NCBI RefSeq assembly: GCF_040802235.1
Contig: NC_133161.1
Coordinates: 12,975,001 to 13,039,000 of the forward strand
Direction of reading: 5' to 3'
DNA from: Manis javanica
Lineage: Eukaryota; Chordata; Mammalia; Pholidota; Manidae
DNA: 64,000 nucleotides
Both the position numbers and the translations under genes were made by a program. Under the pieces are notes generated by a model, which was given only the letters and a program-made list of their open reading frames with translations, was not told the DNA's origin and did no database searches. Below, one piece after another: positions 39,479 through 51,400 of the stretch; within the stretch, counting starts at the first letter, position 1, and each line of letters opens with the position of its first letter.

Positions 39479-42400
39479 GTGAGACGCTGCGCGGCCGAGC
39501 GCTGGGCGCGGAGGGGGCGCAGGGCGCGGAGGGGGGCGCGGGTGGCCGCGCGGTGGGGGGTTCCCGGCGCTTCGCCGCCGTTGCCGTCCCGGCAGCCGCC
39601 GCAGCCTCCCCGCCCGCGCTGCGTCAGCCGCCGCCGGCTGCCGAGGCCCGGGCGCGCGCAGCTCTGCTGCGGAGCCGCCCGGCCGAGGGGCGCGCGCGGG
39701 GAGAGGGGGATGACTCCTCCCTCCTCACTGTCGCGGCCTCCCGCGTCCCCCGTTCCCCGTCCGCCGTCCCCTGCCTCCAGCTCCGCAGGCCCGGGAAGGG
39801 CGGGTGCTGTCGCCTGGAGCCGGTCTCCCTGCGGTCCTGCCGGCCGGGGAGCCAGGGCGCCCGGTGGCCAGGCCCGGCAGTGGTGTCATTCGTTTGTAAC
39901 GTCTCCTCGCGTCTCCGCCCCCCGCCCTGCGCGGAGAAGTAGCTTTTGTTATTTCTTCTTTGTATGTTTATCGGGGTTGACGTTTCTGAGCTTTGTCTTA
40001 GAACGAAAGGCCGGGGTTGTCTCCTCCGCCTTAAATTTTACGAGCTGCCATTCCCCTCCCCCGGAGAAACGTTTCCCTTTTGAAACCCATGCATCTAACT
40101 GCCGGAGGGGGTCAAAGAGCTGGTCGCTCCTCAAGGAGAGAGGTTTTGTTTGGTTTGGTTTGGTATGTGAGATGAAAATATTTGGAAAATTAAGGAATTA
40201 GCGAATGGCAATTATAGGGACGTGTATACGCATGTAAAAAATGATCCGCCTGCACATAAAAGATTAGGGCATTTAATGGGATGTTACACTTGGATTTTTG
40301 AAAAGTGATGGGTAGCGACTAGAAGCTTTTGTTTTTTATCGGTTGAAAAAATCCATCTGAAACGCGGGTTTTCACCTAGTTGGGATGATTTATGTGCAGA
40401 AACGTAAAAAGAAAATTTCTTAATACACAGAACTCACTGTCCTAGTGTTAACAGCGAGATTGAAGCGTTCCCGGTGTTTAGTATGATACATTTAAGGCAT
40501 GAATGATAAGCTGCTGAATTAAATTAATTTTCAATAACGAGATGGAGAAAGCATAAAAGCAATTTAGGTAGCTTCTCTTAACCAGTTACCTGGAGATCCT
40601 AAGAATGGAATGAATTGCAATATTACAAAGAATGGGAATTTTAAAAGATCTGTTGTGGAGCCAATTATTTGAGTCTCTGCTTCTCTTTTCTTTGCAATGC
40701 TGCAGTTGATTTTTACTTGCTACTTGAATCTTTTCAAAATAATTCGAGTAACCTTGATATTCCTTAACTTTTAGTCATTCACCCTGCAGCATCAAATCTA
40801 CCTCTATACACTGAAAATAATCTTCCTTGAATATGTAAATTCTTTAAGAACTCCATACAGTGTCTTGATTGTACCCATCATCTCCCACCTCCGTATCATC
40901 TGACCTTGAATCCCCCTCCACCACCCCGACATTGCTATAGTTATCTCATTATTATCCTGTTGTGTCTGTAACTTGAGCCCAACTTTACATCTCTGCACAG
41001 GTTTCGTGATCACGTCTACACTTGCCCCTCTGCTAGGCACTTTTCCCTGGTTTATTTCCTCTTTAATAGTTCTTCACTGGTTATCGAGTTCACAACAGAG
41101 CTTCCCAGATCGGTCATCCTCTTTGCCGGCCTTTAGGATCTTTGAGTTAATTAAATAGCCTAGAACATTCCTGGACCAGTGGAGAACTCTTTGCCCATGA
41201 ACCAATAGGTTAATCTGATATCTTGAAAAGCATTATTTAGAAGGTACAGGCTTAGATCTGCTAGTTTTTGTTTTTCATATGAATCTGTCATAGCTTTTGC
41301 TTGAGAAAGTTACCTAAAAAAAAAGTACAGGTTAGTTGATGTGTCCTAGGTTTTAATATTTGACATCGTTTTCAGTTGTTACAGGTACCAACATGATGTC
41401 CTATTTTTAAAAGTTTCTCCTTCGAATAGGGGAATATCCAATATAGACTTTGAGCTCTTTAGAGCAGGGGCCCTGTTTTATGGTGGTATCTGTAGGGCTT
41501 AACTCAGTGCCTAGTTTACTCAGTCAGTGCTTGAATTGATATTGATAAACCTACACCCAAAATTACCCACTTCAGTATGTGCTTGTAAGATTCCTCTGCT
41601 TTCATTTAAAAAAAAATGCTTGTAGATTAGCAAAGACAGTGGATTTAACAGAACGTGTGTATTTTTCTGGCACAACCTCATTCAGTTACTCAGTGAATAA
41701 GCATTAGTTCCTACAGTGGGAGATCATACTGCTAGATATTAAAGGGAATGTAGAAATGCCCAGTGTTGTAAATGTTTTCATTGTGTTTGATAGCTAAATC
41801 TCCTTCAAAGAGAATTCAAAATAGTGATGTATTAAGAATACCTGTTTCCCCAATTTTGGAATTTGCCTGAGGCTATTTTCTTCACTGATCATATAATCCT
41901 CCTAAAGGTTGTTTGGACGGTGGGCCCTTGTCTTTAATTGTTCAGAATCATCTGTATTTTCTTGTTGGTTACTGCTTTCTTAGTATCTCTTGAAATTCTG
42001 TTACATTCTGTTTTTTCTCTGCAGCATAAGGAAAGCTGACTGGTACCTTTCCCAAGCAACCGTATTGTGCTGCCACCACCAGGCCGTTTTTCATATCTTT
42101 TGTTAAGAGAAATAATACAAAATAGAAATGTTATTGCTTCTAGTTTTTCTTAAGTGTGTGGGGTTACAATACTTAAAGAAAAGTTGAAACTTGTAAATTG
42201 TAATTTCGAATGTAGACACCGCTTTATTGGAGTACTTCTACGGTGGTAGGTGAGTGTTCTGGTGGCTCAAGTAGTACACATAAACCAAGTGCTTTTTCAT
42301 TTTGATTTTTGAAAACCTTTTTTTTTAAGTGTAGTTATATAGCTTCAAATGAATTAAATTCTCCCACAAAGCCTTTATCCAAAATCCTGTGATGTCCACA

Positions 42401-45400
42401 GTGTCTGTATCTATGTATTATTTGCAAACTATGTAGTGTTTTTTTTGAAAGGGTGACATTGAAAAAGTTAATGCAGCCCAGAGAAAGAAAAATTAATTTG
42501 CTACTGGCACTGTGCTTCATCATGACACCTAGCTGTCTTTTTAGTTTTTATTAAACAAATATGTATTAAATGTGTAGGTACAATAAGAGGTAAGAAGCAG
42601 AATAGATCATGGTCCTTAACCACCAGGATTTTACAGTCTAGTTTGAATAACAGGGTACATGCATGCATCAAAAAGTAAATGTCAGGATAAGAAATGTCAT
42701 AGCAGATTAAATGATTAAATGCCAAATTAATTCATATTCTGTAATTTCTATAAATCCCGTCAGGTTGTTAGGATGCCTAGAGGTGTAGGGAGGGTATTTC
42801 TTCGTTCTGTTGTACCATTACAGGTTCTTATTGGGGTTTCTTGTGATGGATTTGGTGACCATGCTTAGATTTCTAAGAGGTACAGCTGTAGGACCATTCT
42901 AGTCAATTTTATTTGTCTTTATTACTGGACAATGTCTGCTTAGAGTCTTAGAATCTGCAAGGTGGAAGGAATCCTGGAAGTCCTATGGCCCAGCCTTTCA
43001 CCAAAGGCACCCTCAGCCCGGGCAGTGACATCAAGGTGAACTTGGATGGTGGATTTTTGGTGGTGGCATTTAAAAACAAAACAACAGTGCTTATTTTGCT
43101 TGGTTTTGTTTTGGGGAGAAATTCTTGGGAATGTGTTGCCTCTTTTCCTCTTTCTGTTACTACACTATCATGTCATAATCTCTTGGTAAGAAGGGATCTC
43201 ACTGTGGGGATTATTTATAATTCTGGGTATAATGTTAGTATCACTGAAAGACAGAAGGCAAGTAAAACAACCGAAAACCCAGACCATACCTACCAAACTG
43301 CCACATAAAGTAATGCTTAGTATTTGGCAGTAACAAATTAGGGCTTGTTTTCCATTGTTTCTGTTGATTCTGCAGGATCAGGTGATTTTGTGTCTTGAAG
43401 TCCTTCAGTGAAGCTAGTTCTGGACTTCAGGAACTTTTCATTGCTGGATAGTTCTATTTCTCAGACCTTAATGTTGAGCCAGACTCATGATGTAACTTCT
43501 TGCCTATGTTCACTTTGTCAGGAATGGTGCTGGAAAGAAAAAGTTATCCTTTTGTCTCCTCCCACCTAAACTACTCTAGCTACTTAAAATCTCGTGGCAT
43601 GACATCTAGGTCTTGGTTGCCTTACTCTTTCCTAACTAATTGGTTCATGTGTACCTCTTAATGCACGGTCAGAAATAAATGTGGCCAGGGTATGGGCTGA
43701 TGGGGCAGAGCAGAGATGTGAGAATGAATGTGCACAGTAGTAATGACACTGCAGTTACTTTTTTTTTAAGTTCTTAAATCTAAAAGGGTGGGTGAAAGAG
43801 CTTACTGAGGGCCACACAGCCAATAAGTGACAAAGCTGGGATTTAAACAGTTTTCCTAATGCTGAGCCTGTGTGCTTTTTATTACTTTACTTGACTTTGT
43901 TAAGTTACTTAACAGGTTAAGGTCAGCAGCTGTCAGGTAGTGTTTTGTGGAAGACATCATTTGACATAATGAAGAGCATCGTAAATCTAAGTGAAGGGTT
44001 AAATGAATGAGGGCATGGCAAAATGGGATTCAAGAACAAACCTAAAATTCCAAGAGATTTAGAAATTACCTTCCCAGCTGTGATCTCTAAGTGGATAGTT
44101 TATCAAGTCTGAAAAATTCTAACAGTATGTACATCTCTGACCTCAAACTGACCCCAAAGAAAAATTGACAGTATAGATACCTTTGTCATATGTTTACAGT
44201 GTGAGAGTGAAAGTTCCCACTGGGCCTGGCTAATAGTAAACAACTGTATTAAAACAGTGACACTTTAAAATGAACAACTGTGGATACCTTTAGATAGATA
44301 TTTTGAAGCATAATTATGCCTTAGTGGTTGATTACAATGTAATTATCCCTGGCTTCTTTAGTTGGTTTTGTTTTCAGTGTTAATCTCTTCATTTATGCAG
44401 TCAAAAATTAGCTACTGATAAAAGTGGTTTAACTCAGATTTGGGGTACAGCTTCAAAGCTTGCAGAACGTTGTCCTGTGAGCAGAAGTTCAAATCTGAGT
44501 TAGGTTAAGTTAAATCTAATGGGAGTTGAAATTAGGTTAATTATCATAATAATTTGACTTCCTGTTACATTTTTATGTTTTCTTATGGACTACAACCCTA
44601 GGGCTCCTCAGGATCTTGATGATCAGAACTGTTTGACGAAGAGTTAACATTCTTTCATTCCATATTATCTTTTGTCACATAGAAGGTTCACTAGGCCCTA
44701 ATCTTGGAATAGGACCTTTCACATTTCAATTGGAGGCGGCCTTCAAGTCTCCTTGGGTCAATAGGAATCTGTTTTCTCTATATCATTCAAATCAGAGGGC
44801 AAGTGGAGTGAGCTTACTGCTATTTTACCTACCATCTCTAGGTAATTAACATTCTTGGATACACTGATGTCCTCTTCAAGGCCAATTAACACACCCAGGA
44901 AATAGGTACTTTTTCCTACCTGGTACCAGCTGTATGTAGATGCATCTTTGGGGAGTTGTGGCCTGGCAAAATTAAATCTTCATAACCCTGCTCAAGAGAC
45001 AGAGACCAGTAAAGGACCAAAGCATAAGACAGTGAACCCTGACAAAATCCAGTGATGGGATGATGGTGGTGGTGGTGGTTGTACTCACTTTATAGGATTA
45101 GGGTTATTTACACAACATAAAACCGACCTGTCACTTCCTAATCCAGTTCTTTAGAGAAATACAGATAGCTACTCCACTCCCACTTCTGATTTAGTGGATC
45201 TAGGGTCTCAGTTTGCATTTCTAGCAAATTCCCAAGTGGTGCTGCTGGGGTAGGTCCGCTTAGAAACTGAGTTGGACTGAGTCAGACTCTGATACTTGGC
45301 ATTAGAAACTGCTAGTTAGGTATACATGTAATCCTTTAAGGTAGAGGAGTAACCGCTGAGTGAAGAACATAAGTGATTTCCCTGTTCCTCTACTTGTGCC

Positions 45401-48400
45401 ACAGTCTTTACTTGTATATTTACATGTGGCTTTAAAAGAATTAAAATGGTTTCCTGAAGAACTAAAACATACATAGTAGTCTGACCCTTTCTGGTCTGAG
45501 TTGTTTCTTGCTTCTTTATCTTTGATTTTTTTTACAGATAGAGCTGCCATTATGGCTAAAGTTAGTGGAAAATGAGAAGCTACCTCCCTGTGACTGTAAA
45601 ACGAGAACAGTGGTCAGACTTAACCTGCAGAGACAAGATTAATGTGACCTCAAAGTTTAAACTTAAATTGATACATGTATCTATAAGCAGCCCTCCTGTG
45701 GTGCTCTAAAGGATAATTTTATGGTCATACAGTTAGTTCCTACTTTGTGTTCATTTCACATGTATGTGTAGAATATAATAATAGAATGTGTAACTGGTAT
45801 ACAGCACTAGTATATTACTGGTGGAATATATTGGCCCTGAATTTTTTGAGTACTGGCTTTAGTCTTTTTTAACCCAACTTTGTTGTTGTTTGACTCGCAG
45901 GTATTTCATGCATGGGGTTTGTAAGGAAGGAGAGAACTGTCGCTACTCGCACGACCTCTCTGACAGTCCATATGGTGTAGTGTGCAAGTATTTCCAGCGA
46001 GGGTACTGTATTTACGGAGACCGCTGCAGGTAAGAATTTGTTTACAAATCAGTTTTGTTTGGGGGTGGGTTAGGATAAAAAAAATTAGAATAAAATGCAT
46101 AATTCCAATAGCCTTCAAGTAATAGATTTAAAATAATTCTTTGAAACGTACTTCTTAGGAATGATAGTACACTGACAGACATTTCTCACTTGGAATGTAT
46201 TGCTACATTAAAAAAAAATCAGTTTGTAATACAGCCCTGAATTTAAATAATGCCTGAGGAACAACTTCTGCAAACCTAGGACTAGGGTGAACATGTGTTT
46301 GTATATGGTATTTCCTTTTCTTTTCTTTATTGTTTGTTTGTTTTTATTAAAGTATCACTGATATACAATCTTATGTTGGTTTCAAATACACAACACAGTG
46401 GTTCAACATTTACCCACATTATCAAGTCCTTACCCCCTCCAGTGCAGTCACTGTCCATCAGTGTAGTAAGATGCTACAAAACCATTAACTGTATTCTCCG
46501 TGCTGTACCACCATCCCCAAGACCAGCCTATATTATGCTTGTGAATTATTGTGCCTCTTAATCCCCTTCCCCCTCTCCCCCAACCCTCTCCAGCCCATCC
46601 CCTTTGGTAACCACTAGTCCCTTCTTGGTGGGCATTTTCTTTTCAAGACCAAGAATGAGGTGCATATTTGACCAAACAGGACTTTTGAAACAAGTTTCAG
46701 TTGTTCTCTGTTAATACAAATTATGGAGAGAAACTAGGATTATAGTCATTTGAAATAGTGTATTAGCTTACTGGTTAAGAGGCCTTGTGAATCCAACTAA
46801 ACTTTCCTAAACCCCCACCCCTGAACTTACAAGATTAATTATAAGCTCAGATTTAACGAAAATGCTTGAGAAATGTCTCCAGTGTCCATCTCAGAATGTT
46901 AGAGAACCTAGAGGGATTATTTATGAAGTAATCTATCCTTATTCATTGAATTACTGCCATAATCCTGTTAAATTGCAGTTCAGCAATAGTAAGTTGTGCT
47001 TAGAAATTGAATAGAGCTTTTCTTTATCTTCCCAATTCTGAAAACATCTAGGCATATTTTCTACTGATGTTGAACAAGTTACTCTGAACTTTAGCAGCTT
47101 AAAAACATTTATTATCTCATAGTTCCTGGGGATCTGGAATTTAGGTGTGGCTTATCTGGGTGGTTCTAGCTCAGAGACTGTCAGGGGATGGCAATCAGGA
47201 TTTTGGCCAGGGCTGCCACCCTCTGAGGTCTTGACAGGGGTGGACAATCATTTTTAAGATGGCTAACTCACATAGCTGTTGATGGGAGACCTTATTTCCT
47301 CACCATATAGACTTTTCCCTAGGGCTGCTCTAGTGTCCTCACACCTGGCAGCTAGCTTTCCCTGGAGCAAGCAGTTTGAGAGAGACAGCAAAGATGAAGC
47401 CACAGTATCTTTTATGACCTAGTCTCAGAAGGTACACACTGTCACTTCTACTATATTCTGTTCATTACAAGCAAGTCACTAAGCCCAGCCCACATTCAAA
47501 AGGAGAGATTGGCTCCACCTTTTCAAGGATAGAATGTTGAAGAATTTTGGACATACTTTAAACCATCACACTACGTAAGGCATTTTGGCAATGTCATAGC
47601 CAATTTTAGTGTCCTGTTACCAGAAAAGAATCATGTCAGCTGTTGGGTTCAAATGCTTAGATTTCAAAAGATAAGAAATTACTGATGGGTGGAATATTAA
47701 TCTTAGGTCATTCAACATCTAGTATACTAGGAAATCTGGTAAAGAGGAAAAGAACAAGATATTCATGTGATTGTAGGAGCTCGGAAATGGAGCCCCCCGA
47801 TACCTGAGCTTTGTGCTTACCTGCTTATTTTTTTTATTGCACTGTTGCTGGATGGGAAAAAAATGGCACAATGACACTCTCCTCAAAGAAACAAAAATAC
47901 CCAGATATGTCTTTTGTAGTCACAGTATTAAAGGGGGAAAAGTTGTTAGAACTCTGTCCTACTATGAATGAGCAGTTCTTTGTAGTAGGATGGTCTCTGC
48001 AGGGTTTCTAGACCAGCTTAACTGTAGGGAAGCTGAGTTCCTTTACTAGTCAGTTAGTTGAGACTCCTTATAAATTCTGTCCAGGGAGAGAACAATTAAA
48101 TGTTGAGAACGGAGATGAGACTCTAAAATGCTCAGCAGAGAGAGACAGGGAGCATGCTGTATGACCAAATGAAGAAAAGTGTGGCTGGTTAACAGATGAA
48201 CCTCTTATTTCAGAAGAGGTATTCATCTGATTAAATTATGTAGGCAGAATGCATGGGAAATAAGGTTAAATTTAAGAAATCTAAGCTAAGGCCTAGGCTC
48301 TGTGTTAATCAGCTTATTTTGTCAGGTAGCTTTGCCAGCCCCAAATGGCATTCCATGTGCCCCTTGAGAGTAAGTATACAAGTCCATCTTCAGCATAACG

Positions 48401-51400
48401 TGGTATTCAGTGGGCCTCCTTGTGGGAAACGGAGGTTGAAGGCCAGGGAGTGAGGTAGGTGCCCTGTTTTGGTGAGGCTCTGGTATTCAGGCAGATGCAA
48501 TCTCTTCATGAACTGCTTTTCTTTTCAGTTTTCTTGATAGTAAAGATAACAGCTTCCTCTTCCTCTTTGAGGAATGATCCTGAGTTGAGCTGGTTTTAGA
48601 GTTCTTAGTATAAAGTCAAAGAAGGTAGGAAAACCTATGTACTGAGAGTGTTCCTACAGGGAAAGTTTAGTGGTGATTGTTTGCAACAGGCTGATACAGG
48701 TGATAATTAAAAGCTTGATTATAGACTAGCTAAAGAAGGTATCTTATGGAAGGGCTTGTTTTAAGACTGCTTATTTTCTTGTTAAAATTATACCTGGGGA
48801 TTTAAACCAACTTTTCTCTCTTACTCTGTAGGGATCTTTTTGTACAACTTGATGCTTTAATAATTTCACATAATTTAACTCTTCATTGAGGTAACAGTTC
48901 ATAATGAAAGGAGATATCCTAGTCCCAATAATTCAGAAGTGTTAGAGCATCAGGGTTTCATACTGGTGGTGCTGTTAATTAGTGAGGCCAGGTCTTCATT
49001 GCTCAGGTTCTTGTGCACCTTGCAGGACATCTAGCATCCTTTGCCACTACCTCCTAATGCCACTGGAACTGCTGGCCATCATTTCTGAGCACCCTCTGGA
49101 GAAAGGGTGGTGTTGCCTTGGTTGTGGTGGATCTTGCTTCCCTTGGAGGCGCTTTGCCCTGTGGACCTACTAAATTCCTTAAGTTGGACTCTTAAAGGCA
49201 GCTGTCAGACGTCGGAGTGATTGGGGTGGGGAGTTGCAAGCCAAGTAGAGGGAAAAGTGTCTGTCTTCTCTTGATTAAAGGTAGAAGAAAACTTGATTAA
49301 ACTTTCTTGGATAGGAAAATACTTTATATCAAAGTATTCTTTGCAAGATGTGAAAGAAAAGCTCAATATTGGTTTCAGTGTTGTCTTAGCATTCATTCAT
49401 CACTTAACTGACTAAAAGAATCAGGGATTCTGTGATAATCCATTAAATAATTAATTTAATCACTGTAGCAAAGCTGCTGTCGTAGATGGTTAAGCAGGAG
49501 TTGGCAGACTTTTTCTGTACCCAGCCAGAGAGTAAGTATTTTTGACTGCATAGGCCCTACCTGTAGTGCAGAAGCAGCCATAGACGATACAGAAGCTAGT
49601 GGATGTGGTTATTCTCCAATGAAACTTTATTTGGGGACCTAAAATCTGAATTTCATGTACTTTTCTTGTGTCATAAAATGATCTTTTTTCCAACCATTTA
49701 AAAATATCAGAAGCTTTGTTAGCTCTAGCTGGATTTGGCCTGCAGGCTGTAGTTGGCCATCCCTGCTCTTAAGGAGATCGTGCTTCACTGAACCATATTT
49801 GTCATAAGCACATTTCAAAATGGGAGCTTTGCTTTTTCTTTTTCTTCTTACTCTATTAGTTTTATCTTATTTGTACTTGTCTTTCTTGGTGCTTACTCAC
49901 AAGCCTTCACTTCAGAAGCAGTGAAGTGAAGCTCTACTCTGCACTAAGGAAGTAACTGTCTTACTTCCTTAATGTTCTTTAATGTCTTTCTCTAAATTGA
50001 TATTATTTTCCCTTCAATATAATTCCATAGAATAAAGTTATGTTTTTATTTGATAGGCTTTCCTTCTCTAAAGGAGCTCTGAAGTTGATTAAAAAGTTAA
50101 TTTTTAAGATAGGTTCATACAGTGTGGAAGGACACTATTTTATTTGTATTTGACTCCTTAGTAGGTGGTGCAGCTCTTAGTGCGTGGTAGATGCATTATT
50201 TTTATTGCCAGACTTATTTCCTAGTTTATTACTAGGTCTTGATCCAAAAACCTGTTAAGAGTATGTTCCTTTCAGTTATTTAGTCTGTACTTGAAACAAT
50301 TCTTTTTCTATGACCATAGAAAACTGTAGAATACTTGAAAGCAAGAAAACTTCATTTTTTGAAGAAATGTAGACATTCTAGAGAACTGATAATTCTGTGC
50401 TTTCAAAAATTGTATTATACCTTGTTGATTCCTTGATAAATGTACCTTAAAACCAAAATGTACTCCTTTGAAAAACTTTGTAGTATTTGCAATTTAATTA
50501 GATGGTGATGAGCATTCAAGTCTTGTGTATTAACTATTGTTTTTTAGTCATTTACCCTGAAAACTTCTTAAAATGCATATGGCAAAGGAGAGAAATACAG
50601 GTGTCATACCTATTTCATACACCCTTTATGCAAATTGACATTTAGTTTTTATTTAATCCTTTAAAACTTTCAGAAAGCCTTAAAGGCTTTCTGTGATGGT
50701 GGAGCTGGCATTTTAAATTCAAGCCTCTCTTAATTCCAAAGCGCAGGTTCTTTTCTAACCTAAAGAATGTAAAAATAATTTAAATATTTATCAAATTCCC
50801 TTTCAAACCAGTGAATTACTTAATCTATAAAATGAGGATTTGGAGCTAGATTTCTGAGGTTCTCTACAACTCACAGTAAACTTCAGAGGAGTGCTGTCCA
50901 GTGGAACTTCATGTGAGCATATAACTGCTCTATCCCACTGTTTAATAAGGTAACTGCTAGTTACCCATCTTTTGAACACTGGCTAGTGCAAAGACCAATG
51001 CACTGAGTTTTAAATTTTATTTAGGTACAAATAACTAAATATGGCCAATGGCTGCCATATCGTATAACTTTAGAGCCACATTAGACCTAGACCACCACTT
51101 ATTTGGCAGTTACATCATTTGCATCTTCTGTAAAATGATAAAAACACAAACAAACCCAAAAAAACCTTGAAGATGAAGTGAGATAGTCCAAGTGAAAGAG
51201 CTTATTCATGCTAGTTTCTTCCCCTGCTTCAGGTTGTTTGATTGCAGTCTGGAATAAAATGCTTTGGATTTTCATAGCAGGATATTCAAATGATTGTAGG
51301 TTGTGAAATCTTTCTTAGTGAAATCTTAATTAGTGAGGCCAGGTCTTCATTGCTCAGGTTCTTGTGCACCTTGCAGGACATCTAGCATCCTTTGCCACCA

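Larger units (their letters stand above)
38960..39935 (+). promoter_or_regulatory. MKRN1: MKRN1 CpG-island promoter
   Basis: A GC- and CpG-dense block covering the region before the MKRN1 start codon, exon 1 and the first 450 bp of intron 1. It has several GC boxes (CCGCCCC; ggggcggg at 39093-39100), a CCAAT box and no TATA box, as usual for a broadly expressed gene. The start site is not fixed by sequence; somewhere near 39100-39290 is likely. Confidence 0.85.
39479..45900. other. MKRN1 intron 1
   Basis: The first 450 bp belong to the CpG island. The rest is AT-rich with old repeats listed separately and no recognised gene. Two stretches with good acceptors (ctgttttttctctgcag before 42025; gattttttttacag before 45539) could hide minor exons, but neither has a convincing donor and frame. 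A GTTTG run lies at 40147-40163 and a TGG run at 45064-45080. Confidence 0.55.

Noticed and set aside
39479..40201. 240-codon plus-strand frame after MKRN1 exon 1
   Set aside because: It is intron 1 inside the CpG island. The gtgaga donor at 39479 and the perfect join to exon 2 show that it is spliced out.
42014..42110. Possible extra MKRN1 exon after ttttttctctgcag
   Set aside because: A good acceptor, but no matching donor and no reading frame linking exon 1 to exon 2.
45525..45645. Possible extra MKRN1 exon after gattttttttacag
   Set aside because: The acceptor is fair, but no convincing GT donor follows and the frame soon hits stops.
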